Source: Calliphora vicina | Taxonomy: Eukaryota > Arthropoda > Insecta > Diptera > Calliphoridae | Assembly (NCBI RefSeq): GCF_958450345.1 | Contig: NC_088781.1 | Coordinates: 58,172,315 to 58,236,314, forward strand | Direction: 5' to 3' | Length of the DNA stretch: 64,000 nt | Part shown: piece after piece, positions 11,001 through 22,740 of the stretch | How positions within the stretch are numbered: position 1 is the stretch's first letter | Layout: each line of letters opens with the position of its first letter | Position numbers and translations under genes: made by a program | Notes under the pieces: model-generated | The model's database searches: none | Told to the model about the DNA's origin: nothing | The model's input: the letters and a program-made list of their open reading frames with translations, nothing else

Positions 11001-14000
11001 CCGCGGGGTTTAGGACCTGTCGATAAATACATTAAAAAACTACTCCAGAATTCACCATTAAAAACACTTACTAAGAACATTCTCAAATGGATAATGAGCA
11101 TTGGTTAAGGTCAACAGACCTGATAGTAACCCAGGATATACCGAAGCCGCAATGGGACTATACGATATTTCATTATTCAATTCTCTCAATATGGTATGCT
11201 TCTTCAAATCGTATGAATTATCTAATAAATATACACCTAAATCTACCGCCAAGATACTGACATACGATCTGGGTTGTGCATTGACAGTAATTGTGACTTC
11301 TTCGCCCGGTTTCACTTGTTTGGGAGCTGACAGTGAAATCTGAAATTAGTTAGGAAATTTGAAGAAACTATCAAATTTAAGATGGTCTTAATTATAATAC
11401 CTGATTTTCGAATTCACATGGAAAACTTAAACGCATTTCTTCATAACGTAAATTGCCTTTGTGTACGTAATATACATAGATGAAGGACTGGGGTATCATC
11501 TCAATTGAGGGTGTTATGCTTATGATGTGGGACTTTTGATTGGTAGGTACTTTTATATGTCCGGACTGTATGAGACTGGCATGCCCCATTACCGTGTACA
11601 TCAGGTAAGGAATGTTTACAATAGAACTGACCTCAATGAGTACGGGTTTTCCGAGTTTTAGCCTGAAAATAAAGACATATTGTGAAAGTTTATATCTTTT
11701 AAAAATGTCACTTCTCAACATATGTATCCTAAACATAAATAAACATAGATCGGAAATACTTCTTTAAAATTCCTAAGTGGTTTGAATTTATTAGTCAACA
11801 CAAGTAATGGTGTTATATTCGGCTGTGAAGAGTCTTATATACCCACCAATCTAATACGGAAGTTGAATCTGCTAAAGATATTTATAACAGATTTATGCGT
11901 ATTTAAGTGGATTTTATATAGGGGCTATGGTGAAATATGAACCAATCCAAAAGTCTGTTGTTATTTTTACGTAAAACTTATTTTTTCTGAATTATTTTTG
12001 GAAACTGCTAATCTATAGGCATTTATGTACAATAGAGCAATATTCATAGGAATAACGAGGACAAAATTTCAATGAAGTGGCTGCAATATAGTTAAAATAT
12101 ATTGAAAAAAAGTTTTGAAAAATATCATGTTCTTTGAAGGTTGTCTCACATTTTGGTCCATAACATGACCGATTTTGCCAATTTTTAATACCAAACATTT
12201 TTGAAAAACAAAAAATATTGGAGGACAATTCAATACACCCTTAAACAGACGGAAGGACATACCTAGATCACCTTAGATTTTTATAAAGACCCGGATATAT
12301 ATATTTACTTGGGTTTAGGGCGAATATTTCGATGTGTTAGAAACGGAATCACAAAATTTTTGGTGGTGGGTATAAAAACTATGTAAAAACAAAAACAGTG
12401 CTCGTATGTGTGATGTTGTTGAGTAATTCTTTTGATTGAGTTATTTTCTAGTTTCCGCTCTATGTGTATTTCTCTATGATCCGAATATCAGCCGTTTGAG
12501 AGCTGGATCAATTGATAAATTACACAGTGCAACAAAATCGACAAAATTTTGGAGGCTTTTTAAACCACTACATAATTTTGATGTATTGTGATTCCAGTAG
12601 TATAAAAATGGTACAGTTTTTATACCCTACACCACCATAGTCTTACACCCACCTTAAAGTATACCGATCGACTTAGAATCACTTTCTGAGTCGATTAAAC
12701 GATGTCCGCCCGTCTGGCTGGTTGGCTGGCTGGCTGTCCATGTAAACCTTGTGCGCAGAGTACAGGTCGCAATTTTGAAGATATTTCGATAAAATTTGGT
12801 ACATATAATTTTTTCGGCGAAGGCTTTTGAAACTGGCTGAAATCGGTCCATTATTTCACCTAGCCCCCATACAAATGTCCTCTCGAAATTGGACTTTATC
12901 GGTCATAAATCTTTAATTTATATATGTATCTACACAAATTTTGCTCCAAATAAGTTTTATATATACAAAATTTATGTTTCCAAATTTTGTTACGATCGGT
13001 CCATAATTAGTCATAGCTCCCATATAGACCCGCTTCCGAAAATCACTTTGACGCGCTTAAATCACTTAAAAATGTTGGTATATACACAAAATTCCACGTA
13101 AATAACACAAAATAACGTAAATATAGACATAAATCACACGACCTAATTTTATGGTGATCGGTCCATAATTGGTCATAGCTCCCATATAAGGCCCACATCC
13201 GAAAATCACTCACGAATATAAATTACTGATATTTTAAAAGAAAAATATTTTTACTCATTTACTTGGTGTAGGGTATTATATGGTCGGGCTTGACGACCAT
13301 ACTTTCTTACTTGTTTATTTCTATGGATAGATTTTTTTTTTTAAATTTTTTTCTAAAATTGTGAATTTAATCGGATCATTAGTTTCGGAGTTATAATATC
13401 AACTTCAAGCAAAAAATATATTTTTTATGTGAAAATATAAAATTTTTTTGTTTTAAAAAATTCATGATAAATCGAAAACGGCAGAAATTGTGAATCAATA
13501 GAGCTACTGTCAGTGAATCAATAGAGCTACTGTCAATAGAGCTACTGTCACAGATAAGCATCTTCGCCCTCTTCTGTACGTGGTCGAGTAACTCCAAAAT
13601 AGTCTTCGGAGCACCGGCCCACACATGAGAGTTGTATTCCATTTTAGGTCGGATGTAAGTGGTGTAAATAGTAAGGAGATCAAATGGAGTGAAGTATTTC
13701 TTACACCGTTTTAGGAAACCAAGGCACTTGAATGCTTCTTTCGACACTCGAAAAATGTGTTTTGTCCAGCGGACATCGCACTGAATTCTCATGCCTAGAA
13801 TATCAAGAGCTTCTGATTCCTTAATATTTATACCACCCATAAAAAACAGATGGAGCAACATGACCTGTTGTGCGTTTGTGTGTTAACATACAACATTGAG
13901 TCTTGAGTGCATTGAAATCGTCTCTATTATCACAACCCCATTCCGAGATTGAGCGTATAATTCATGTTTTGCCTCATTGCCCCAATCTCCAACAGGCTTG

Positions 14001-17000
14001 GTCTATAAATGAATGCATACACGCAGAGAAAAAATATAATTGGGCATGGTTACTGTAACCATTTATATAGTGTTACAAGTTTTTTAACTATATTATAGTC
14101 ACAGTAACCATTTACAAGATTGTGGTAACCATAATATGGTTAACTTACGATTCACATGATTGTCTCAACCATATATATGGTTACAGTAAACATATATATG
14201 TTTGTGGCACCCATATTTATGATGAATAATTTTATCATAATATGTTGTTCTCAGATTATGATAAGCCTTAAGCTTATCAGATTATGATAAGTCCTTCATC
14301 ATATATATGGTTGTCACAAACATATATATGTTTACTGTAATCATATATATGGTATGGTTACCACAATCATGTAAATGGTTACTGTGACTATAATATTGGT
14401 AAAAAACTTGTAACAATATTGAAATGGTTACAGTAACCATGCCCAACTATATTTTTTCTCTGCGTGTATGAATGGCAAATGTTGCTGTCATCTGCAAAAG
14501 AGTAGATAGGGTTGGAAGTTTGACGTAGAATGTCGTTTATAAAGATAAGAAAAAGAGTAGGAGAAAGGATTGTGCCTTGCGGTACCCCTGAATTGATCTT
14601 GAACTCGTTTGATGAAATTCCATCTATAACAACTAGTATAGTGCGATCTCTGAGAAAGCTCGATATAAATCGAGAGCAGTTATTACCGAATAAAGAGCTT
14701 TTATAAGTAAACTAGCTAAAACCCGGTGTGCTTCGCTACCCGTACCGTAAAGATTTACAATATATTTAGTCTATCTAAAATTAGTTTCTGTTCATGTGAA
14801 AAACATGGATTTTCTAGATTTAGTCCGCAAACTTGCAAAGACTGACGTTGAGCTTTATCAAGTATCATTGCAAATACTAAGCAAATAGGAAACTGCAATC
14901 GAATAAAATCAAATGGCATTTCCGAAGTTATAATTCCCAGTTATAAAGGTTGCTCCGATTAGATTGTTAATTAATTGCCTTACTGTAAGTAGAGTGCCAT
15001 TACAAATACGCAAACAATCATACAAACAAACAAACAAACAAACACACATTGACTTTTATATATATGGGGCATTTCATGTCAAGTGAACCAACTTTTGAAA
15101 TCGATGTCTTCCGATCGGGATGAAATTTGCACAGACACAATTTTTCAACAACATCGGTCGAGAACTCTCTGAGTTATAGGGGGTAAAATTTTGACAATTT
15201 GGTCAAACAGGGGTTTTTTCTTATCCATGTAACTTATTACCTATTGTTCTTAGCAAAATGTGTCCCAAATAGTATAGATAGCTATTTCTTCGATCTTTCG
15301 AAAAAAATATTTAAAAAAAAAAATAAAAAATTTTTAATATTTTTTTTCCGAAATGAAAAACTTTTTTGACTTTTTTTTAAAATGGGTCCTTTTTTTTCTT
15401 AAAATAAAGTTTAGATATTTTCCTTGAACACCTACTTGGTCGCTTAGTGGCATGCGAGTGGGATATCTATCAAAATAAATATTTTGTAACTCAAAACATA
15501 AAATTTTTGACTTTTTTTGCAAAATCAAAAACTTTGTTGACTTTTTTTTTTCAAAATGGACACTTTTTTAATCTTTTTTTTAGGTCAAACAAAAGCTTAG
15601 ATATTATCCTTGAAGACCCTTTTGGTCGCTTAGTGGGATGCGAGTGGGATATCTATCAAAATAAATATTTTTTAACTCAAGACTTACAATTTTTATACCC
15701 TCCACCACCATAAGTGGTGAATGAGGGTATATATAAGTTTGTCATTCCGTGTGTAACATTGAGAAATATTCATCTGAGACCCAACAAAGTATATATATTA
15801 TTGATCCTTATGAAATTCTAAGTCGATTGAGCCATGTCCGTCTGTCTGTCCGTCTGTCCGTCTGTCCGTCTGTGTAAAACACGCTCACGTCCAAAATACG
15901 CAAACAAACTTAGTAGAGTTACAAGAAAAATGTTTATTATTGTCCTAAGCAGTTTGGTATTGAAAATCAGCGAAATCGGTACAGTGGAACCAAAGTTATG
16001 AATGAAAATGTGGGACAACCTCAAAAAAAAATTAATAATTTTCACATATTTTTGGACATTTTTTGTAAATATATTGCAGCTAATATCATAAAATTTTGCA
16101 CTCGTTACTTTTATGATAAACGGAGTAACTCTGGTGAAAATTATAAGAATCGGTCCATGATTTCTCCTAGCCCCCATACAAATTTTTTCCCGAAATATGG
16201 TTCTATGGTCTATAAATGCCTACAGAATAGGAATATCCACATAAAATTCAGCAAAAATAAGTCTCGTGGTAAAAGAAATTATATTACAAAATTGTTCGTG
16301 GATCGGCCCATATTTGACCATAGCCCCCATATAAAGTACACTTCCGAAAATCTCTTAAATAAGCATAAATGTCTTATAAATATCGCTATCAAGTTGAAAT
16401 TCGACATGAATAATCCCCATATATACCAAAATCGCTGTACCTAATTATATGAAGATCGGCCGATAATTGGTTATAGCTCCCATATAAGGACCACTTCCGA
16501 AAAACACAATAACCTACATAAATATCTAAAAAATATCAATATCAAAACAAAATTTCACACAGATCCGTAATTTATATTTAGAAATCATACTACTGGATTT
16601 TGTGAATATCGGTCCATATTTGACCATAGCTCCCATATAAGGTCCACTTCCGAAAATCAGTTAAGTACTCATATATCTCTTATAAATATCTTTATCATGC
16701 TAAAATTCGACAAAAATTATACTCATATATATAGATATCACTGTACTAAATTTTATACAGATTGGCCGATAATTGGTCATAGCTCCCCTATAAGGCCCAT
16801 TTCCGAAAAAAGATATTAACCTTAAAAAGTATTATAAACATATCGATATCAAAATGAAATTACGCACAGATCCAGTAATTTGAATCCAGTAATCATACTT
16901 CTGGATTTTGTGAATATCGGTCCATATTTAACCATAGCTCCCATATAAGGTCCACTCCCGAAAATCACTAATATCCTCATACATGTCTTACAAATATAGT

Positions 17001-20000
17001 TATCAGGTTGAAATTCAAAACAAATTTATTCAATATATACAAAAATCGATGTACCAAATTTTATGATGATAGGCCCATAATTGGTCATAACCTCCATATA
17101 AGAACTTCTTCAGGAAAACACATTACCCTGCACAAATATCCATAAAAATCTACAATCAACCAAAATTTTACACCGATGAGTAATTTGTATCCAAGAATCG
17201 TACTACAAGATTTTTTAAATATTGGTGCATAATTCGGCATAGATCCCACATATGATCCACTCTTGTTAATAGCGTTGTTTATATGAAATTCTACAAAAAT
17301 AGCCCTTAAATACTTAGGACTATAATAGGTCATAGCATCCATATATTAAACCAAAATAGTACACAGATCAGTAATTTGTATTCAAAAATCATAATACTGA
17401 ATTTTGTGAATATTGGTCCATAATTGGCCACAGCTCTCATATAAATACATAAAAATCACGTAAAAATATTTTATGACAATCGAATCATAATAGGTCATAG
17501 CTCCCGCATAAGTCCCACAACCAAATATTTTGAAATTTGTCTAAATATATTTGTATACCCTTTTTTATACTCTGTTTCTTCACTTGAGGTTAAAAGGGAA
17601 AAATGTTGAGGTCCAGACTTAAACTCGACAACACTTCCCCTTTGCGCATGTGAAATTTCATTAAAATCGGACTAAGGGTTTAGAAGTTACAGATTTGTTT
17701 CCCTCTTTTTTTTTCTCATACCACTGTGCGCCACTTTGACACTCAGATATTGTAGATCGTTTAACCCAGTTCCAACAAACTGTTTACGGTTACCTATGTA
17801 AGAAAATAATAATGTACACGAAGATTTAGAAAAATTAAATTTAGACGACAATTTCTCAATTAAAACACAATAATTAACTGTGTCAAACGTTCTAATAGGA
17901 ATTTCAGTTATAAATTGCTGAATTATATACAATTTTTTGTACATTTGAAATAAAATATCTTCTGCGTAAACTAGTCTTTCTAACAATTATTATATTATTT
18001 CAGCTTTTATACCATCATATTTAGGTGGAGGGTATTTAAGATTCGGCACGGCCGAATATTGTACTCTTACTTGTTTACTTTTTTTTTTGCAAATACGATT
18101 TTTTTTTCCAAATGGGCCCTTTTTTTAAAATTTTTTTTGTAGTCAAAAGAAAGCTTAGGTCCATTCCTTTAAGATATTTTTAGTCCCTTAGTGGGATGCG
18201 AGTGGGATATCTATCAAAATAAATATTTTGTAACGCAAGACATACAATTTTTTAATTTTTTTTTGCAAAATCAAAATTTTTAAAAAAAGTCCCATATTGG
18301 AAAAAAATTTCGATTTTGCAAAAAAAAATTAAAAAATTGTTACAAAATATATATATATCTATATATAGATAACAAAAACTAGATAAACTTACTTTTCACC
18401 CAACAACTTTAGGCGACAATAGAATTCCCTATTGTTCAACATTAAATTCTCGCTTACGTAGATATTAGGCAACATTTCCTTGGAATCTTTAAATTGGAAT
18501 TTATGATTTGCATTTTTAACGTGTTCAAACTCAAATGTTGCTACACCATTCTCATCCAAAAATGCTTCATACACAACATCGCCATGTTCCATGGTAACTG
18601 GCGTCTTGTGATCCAAAACAGCAGCTCCAGTCCAATGTTTCACATAAACATTCAGGCTATAGGGTTTGTTATTTTCAAATTCTATCGCTTCGTATGGAAT
18701 CTCCAAATTATAACGTTGCCTATGTAAGTCTATATTTTTCTTTTCGGTTTCAGTTGTCCCCGTGTGCTTGTCAGTGAGTTTAGCCTTGATGGTTAGACTG
18801 TTGGCATCATTAACATACTTTTCATCTTTAATATTGAACTCGACAAAACCCAAATTTTCTATGTCAATATATTTGGTTTGAAACAGAGTATCTTCACAAT
18901 TGTCCCACAATTCAACTGTGGCATTACCTTCGACGTGTCTGTCAAATGTATATTTTCCAAAAATTACAACCTTAATGTAACCATCTTCCAAAACAATATC
19001 CGATGGAGTTTTTAAGTACACACTGAATTTTGGCAAAACATAGTTGAGTATTTTAATGGTTTTATAGTTGGAGTAAGAATATTTTCCACCGAGAACAGCT
19101 TTAATAGTCCACACTCCTAAGGCCGGATATTTGGACAATTTGAATTGTCCGGTATAAACACCATTTGTGAGGTAAAGGTTCCTAAATTGCTTAACACGAT
19201 TATCATCTGTATCCTAAATAAAAAGTTAAAAATATAATGAAATGATGTAAGAAAATATGTGCAAATCGCACTCGTTCAACAATACTGTATTAACTCAAAA
19301 TTTTTAAAAATTCACTTTTTGCAAGAAATCAACTAACAACATCAATATCTAACTACTGTAAAAATTTCAACGTATTTCGATTACTCTTTCATCTCGAAAA
19401 CCACATTTGAGACCATTGACGTGATAATTAGTGACTACCTTGTATCAACAAAAAAGTATTATTTTGAGTTAATACAAAAATTTTAATAGAAATACATCGT
19501 ATATTTTCATAAAAAAATGTATTATTTTGAATTGAGCCTTTATTCAAGTTAAAAATAATCAAATTGTTTTATTTAATTTTGGTTGTATTTTGAGTTGATA
19601 CTGTTTTGTTGATATAATAATACAAAAAAATATGGAGAAGTTTTAGAAAAATGGTATTAACTCAAAAAATAGATTTATTTTGCAATAATTGCAAAAATGT
19701 TAAAGAAAAACAATGTAAATGTATTTTCAAATGGAATTTGCTTAATATGATGTATTCGGATTTTCAAATTCTCTTAAAATGTAATCACAAACAGTTTTTG
19801 CCCTCTACTGAACATTTTAAAATTTTGAGTTAATACAGTATTGTTGAACGAGTGCGATATGTATGTATGCATATTATTTTTAGAATCTGTTTTTTATTAT
19901 TTTGAAAGAAATCAAACAAAATTAAGAATATATACTGCTAATGGTTTCATTTTATACATTTTACTCACCAATATATCGACACCTACAGGTTCATCAATAT

Positions 20001-20506
20001 TTAACGGCCTTGTATGTTCATCCAATATCACAACTCTAAACTTAACCAAATCTTGAGGTTTATAGACCGCCTTATCGGTTTGTATGTATATTTTGGGACC
20101 ATAATCTGGTTGAGCGTATAAAAGACTCTCATTTTTAAAACTCACTCCCGATAAGCCTTCAGCTTTTAACTTGTAATCTCCTTGCGTTAGTTTTTTCGGC
20201 AAAAACTCTATTAGTTTTGATTCATATGGCAGTAAATTAACATCTTTGGACTCATTGAAACTGGGACCCTCAATGGCAACACGTAATAAACACGGCTCTC
20301 TGGCCTCGTGCAGAGAAACTACCACCGAGTATTTACGATTTGATTTAATAATACCAGGGCCATTTATTGAATAGTAGCTGTTAAATAAACTAAATTTTTA
20401 TTTTCAAATATTTAAATATTAATCTTAACATGCAACACCTTTCACAGAATGCTGCCAGCACCATACAAAGCATCAGTAAATACTGATTAATCCAATGATG
20501 TTTCAT
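8089..20506 (-). CDS. Tep: TEP gene B, complete, nine coding exons
   Basis: Secreted thioester-containing protein, predicted 1333 residues, normal for the family. Coding exons, 5' to 3': 20439-20506, 19969-20377, 18393-19213, 11401-11662, 11072-11339, 10929-11016, 9569-10652, 8650-9162, 8089-8577. Order along the protein: signal peptide (1 to about 22), MG1-MG6 macroglobulin domains (about 23-610), a bait-like segment in exon 6 (610-639, SPKPRGPPFP then RFRQKFPETWIF), MG7/CUB, thioester domain with GCGEQ at 861-865, and the C-terminal MG8 domain (about 1172-1333). All junctions keep phase and I see no stop or frameshift. The catalytic His position (979) is Asn. Intron 3 is 6.7 kb of nested transposons. 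By family knowledge the protein would be made by fat body or haemocytes and bind microbes; orthology to a particular Drosophila Tep is unresolved. Confidence 0.93.
9974..9988 (-). other. Thioester motif GCGEQ of gene B
   Basis: It codes GCGEQ (residues 861-865) in the context MPTGCGEQNMVNFAPS. In the family, Cys and Gln form the internal thioester that bonds covalently to targets. The residue 117 positions after the Cys (9632-9634) is Asn where C3 has its catalytic His. Confidence 0.92.
10929..11016 (-). other. Exon 6 of gene B: variable bait-like segment
   Basis: An 88-nt exon. Its first ten residues (SPKPRGPPFP, the first one split across the junction) differ from genes C and D, while the remainder (HLHRFRQKFPETWIFDNF) is nearly fixed. 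By position this corresponds to the hypervariable exon that is alternatively spliced in Drosophila Tep2. Confidence 0.75.
12533..13480. mobile_element. Dispersed repeat in intron 3 of gene B, split by a Helentron-like copy
   Basis: It begins TTACACAGTGCAACAAAATC next to the old intron sequence (AGAGCTGGATCAATTGATAA, shared with genes C and D). It continues after the nested copy with TTTCTATGGATAGATT, and ends in the TTTCGGAGTTATAATATC segment of the 4800-5180 family. Confidence 0.5.
12620..13315 (-). mobile_element. Helentron/DINE-1-like element, copy H1
   Basis: The ends are TATACCCTACACCACCATAG and GGTGTAGGGTATTATATGGT, followed by a hairpin-forming GGTCGGGCTTGACGACC and CTTTCTTACTTGTTT. 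Inside are a CGTCTGGCTGGTTGGCTGG tract and tandem-like segments ATTTCACCTAGCCCCCATAC / GGTCATAGCTCCCATATA. Related copies lie at 53452-54203, 60255-60960, 61395-61615 and 61826-62053. The superfamily is inferred from the terminal hairpin and interior repeats. Confidence 0.55.
13391..14705 (-). pseudogene. Non-LTR retrotransposon reverse transcriptase relic
   Basis: The minus strand reads through classic RT blocks: INSGVPQGTILSPTLFLIFI and the catalytic FADDSNICHS (about 14480-14610), then ISEWGCDNR (about 13910-13940), and finally a 156-codon open stretch with LGMRIQCDVRW, CLGFLKRCKKYFTPFDLL and LLDHVQKRAKMLI (13391-13861). A 447-bp MITE sits directly after the FADD block, and at least one frameshift lies before the ISEWGC block, so it is dead. 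A Jockey/CR1-like origin is likely but not decided. It lies in intron 3 of gene B, in the same orientation as the host gene. Confidence 0.85.
14020..14466. mobile_element. Palindromic MITE inside the RT relic, TA target
   Basis: A near-perfect palindrome with ends CACGCAGAGAAAAAATATA / TATATTTTTTCTCTGCGTG and TA on both sides. The arms hold repeated GGTTACTGTAACC- and CATATATATGGTTG-type units around an ATTATGATAAG centre. Removing the element and one TA restores the RT reading frame across the site (SNICHSYAFIYRPSL), so it inserted into an intact stretch. Confidence 0.85.
14708..15065. repeat. Dispersed repeat with CGGTGTGCTTCGCTACCC
   Basis: It starts AACTAGCTAAAACCCGGTGT and ends in a (CAAA)n run followed by CATTGACTTTTATATATATG. 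The start resembles the short motif at 52180 (TAACCTGCTTCGCTATCC) and the TATATATAGATT tail at 22545. The class is unknown. Confidence 0.4.
15690..18060. mobile_element. Large Helentron/DINE-1-like element with tandem internal units
   Basis: The left end is TATACCCTCCACCACCATAA, the right end GGTGGAGGGTATTTAAGATT plus CGGCACGGCCGAATATTGTA. A CCGTCTGTCCGTCTGTCCGT tract is at 15840-15870. Between 16140 and 17530 an approximately 150-bp unit recurs many times (GGTCATAGCTCCCATATAAG, ...CACTTCCGAAAA...). A reverse-transcriptase scrap lies near the right end. Confidence 0.55.
17700..17960 (-). pseudogene. Reverse-transcriptase fragment (non-LTR type)
   Basis: The minus strand codes PIRTFDTVNYCVLIEKLSSK and then FSYIGNRKQFVGTGLNDLQY. 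This matches the palm region of non-LTR reverse transcriptases (AFDTVNH..LI.KL / SYL.NRKQFV). The catalytic blocks on either side are missing. Confidence 0.7.
19265..19858. mobile_element. MITE in intron 2 of gene B
   Basis: Terminal inverted repeats of about 45 bp start ATCGCACTCGTTCAACAATA and contain CTGTATTAACTCAAAATTTT. TTGAGTTAATAC-type motifs recur inside. No clear target duplication and no coding potential. Introns 2 of genes A and C are short (79 and 152 bp) and lack it. Confidence 0.75.
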
Positions 20507-20560
20507 ATTGCAAAACTTTAATTGTTCCACACACAAATCTTAATTTATTTAACCGTTTCT

Positions 20561-20603
20561 TACAACCTCTGCTTCTCATTTAGAATTAATAACTGAATTT
20601 AGA
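20561..20603 (-). promoter_or_regulatory. Conserved upstream block of gene B
   Basis: Same block as upstream of A, C and D, with TTCAGTTATTAATTCTAAAT on the minus strand and the TCAGTT initiator match, 55-100 bp upstream of the ATG (20504-20506). Confidence 0.45.
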
Positions 20604-20948
20604 AAATGAATACTAACAATTCTATTCACTATATTAAGATACATGAAGTGGCTTTGAACATATTCATTTCTCTCTCAAAGTACTTGCGAACAACTTTTCT
20701 CTATCTTAACTGGAAATATTAATTAACCGTTTTATTGATTATATAGGTATGTACATATGTAGTTGAAATATAATTATTAAAAAATGTTGAATTAAAATAA
20801 TTGTAAGTGGTTTTAAAATAAACACGAGACTGATCGGTGATTGTAATTTTTTAAATAACACAATTTCTAAATTTTTAAATTGATATGAAATGCTGTGAAA
20901 TAAACTGAATTATTACTAATACCTTTTACAATTATTTTTTAGGTTTTA

Positions 20949-21525
20949 GTCTCCCGCTCACTCGGGTCCATATAATCTTTATTCCATGTTTCCAAATTCA
21001 TTGGTGAAGAAATTACTAAAAGTACCATTCGAATAAAGAAAAAGTACCAAAAAGTCTCCCCCTAGAACTCTCACTCACTTAGGACCATGTATGCTTAATT
21101 TCATGTTTCTAAGTCCATTATTATAGAAAATTAAAAAAGTACCATTATAATAAAAAAAAGTACCATGAAGTATCCGCTTGAATTTTCACTCACTTAGGAC
21201 ATATACGCTTAATTTCATAAATTATTATTAATTTCATATCCATTATTATAGAAAATTCAAAAAGTACCATTAGAATATAGAAAAAGTACCAAAAAGCAGC
21301 CACTTGTGGATTCCCACCCACTCGGGCCCATGTAAGCTTTATTTCATGTTTCTGGGTTCATTGGTGAAGAAATTAAAAAAAGTACCATTCGAATAAAGAA
21401 AAAGTACCAAAAAGTCTTCCCCTAGAATTCTCACTCACTTACGACCATATATGTTTAATTTCGTGTTTCTAAGTCCATTGTAATAGAAAACTCAAAAAGG
21501 ACCATTAGAAGAATGAAAAAGTACC
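20949..21525. repeat. Tandem repeat, five units of about 104-126 bp
   Basis: Units start at about 20949, 21053, 21169, 21295 and 21413. Each runs AGTCTCCC... ACTCACTTAGGACCATGTAT ... AAGTACCATT...AAAAAGTACC. Unit 4 resembles unit 1 (CTCGGG..CCAT, TTCATTGGTGAAGAAATT) and unit 5 resembles unit 2, so a three-unit higher-order pattern has started to repeat. Confidence 0.75.
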
Positions 21526-22740
21526 TATAGTTCACTTCTCACATTTTGGAACCAAAATATAATCCCTTATTTCTAACACTAACTTCACTCAGATACATAT
21601 CAGCTAACTTTAATGTCGATAAGTGAAATAATTTAAAATATTAAAAAGGTACCATTAGGAGAAAAGTTTGAAATTTAAAATATTTCATTTTGCAAAAGTT
21701 GTTTATGCTACAGACATGTCTCAATCGATTAAAATCTGTGTTAATGTGCCCAATAATAAATATGTTTTTTAAAAAAAGTACCAAACATTTCACCCGGATT
21801 TGGCCTAAAATACACCATGGCACTCTAGTTCCAAATAACAACCTGTTAGTTAATTTTTGTATGAATCCAGGAACCAATGTTAAAAAAAAATTACCAAATC
21901 GGCTTAATAATTTGTAATAAAATGTATTTTCCGATTTTATCCCCTTTTTGGTACCTTTTTTATCCCCATTGCGGTGGTAAAATATTATCAAAATAATTTT
22001 CTGTATCGTGGTGGGAGCTCATAAAAAAATATTCGATTGTCTATGTCAAATTATAGAAAAACATATTTTATGAAAAAGTACCAAAAATAAACACAATTTT
22101 TATTCCTTAAAGGTTCGAATTTCAAAAAAGTACCAAACTCATGTTTTTTATTTTTTGATAAGTAAAGAATACGATTTAAATTTGGTTTCTATGTTTATTG
22201 GTTTAAAAGATACATAGGGTGCCAAAAAAGTACCAAAATACAGTTTTTACCCGTTTTCTCCCCTAAAGGTTTCGAATTTCGAAAAAGTACGAAACACCTC
22301 TCAGCTTATTTTTTAAATGGAGTAACATGCAATTTTAAGTATTTTTGTATCTTTATTAGTTTTGAAGATATAAGGATACCGAATTTACCCTTTTTACCCC
22401 CTAAACGTTCGAATTTCCAAAAATTTCGAATTTCGTTTTGGGGAGGGAGGAACCCACAGTTAAAATTTCATGATTCTAGCTTCAGTCGTTTGGGCTGTGG
22501 GATGATGAATCAGTCATTCAGTCAGTCAGTAACGTTACTCTTTTATATATATAGATTTCAGTTTTTGAAAAAGTAGTAAAAATTACTCCTTTTTTAAAAA
22601 TAGAACTAAAAATACTACTTTGTTGAAAATGTGGTAAACAATTTGTTTATAATTGGCTGAGTCCATACAGATTAGAGATTGCTTGGAAATTCAACACAGG
22701 CTTGTACGATTTACGAGTAGTAGACATGGAAGTAGGAAGA
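21526..22740. repeat. Degenerate continuation with AAAGTACC motifs; possible retroelement tail
   Basis: AAAAAGTACC-type motifs continue to about 22290, then TCATTCAGTCAGTCAGTAAC and TATATATATAGATT. 22640-22740 (+ strand) codes CLEIQHRLVRFTSSRHG, weakly like the C-terminal LE.IQ.R..RF block of non-LTR polymerases. No intact gene. Confidence 0.35.

Larger units (their letters stand above)
15066..18345. mobile_element. TTTCATGTCAAGTGAA repeat family copy, split by a large insertion
   Basis: The left part (15066-15690) begins CATTTCATGTCAAGTGAACC and has ATCGATGTCTTCCGATCGGG. The right part (18060-18345) continues with repeated GGGATGCGAGTGGGATATCT segments. Other copies are at 23640-23850, 25540-25925 (inverted end TTTCACTTGAAATGA) and 38770-39010. 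The interior has poly-T and poly-A tracts and no ORF. Confidence 0.5.

Noticed and set aside
15998..16444. 148-codon plus-strand ORF
   Set aside because: It runs through the tandem CATAGCCCCCATATA units of a Helentron-like element; the amino-acid pattern just reflects the repeat.
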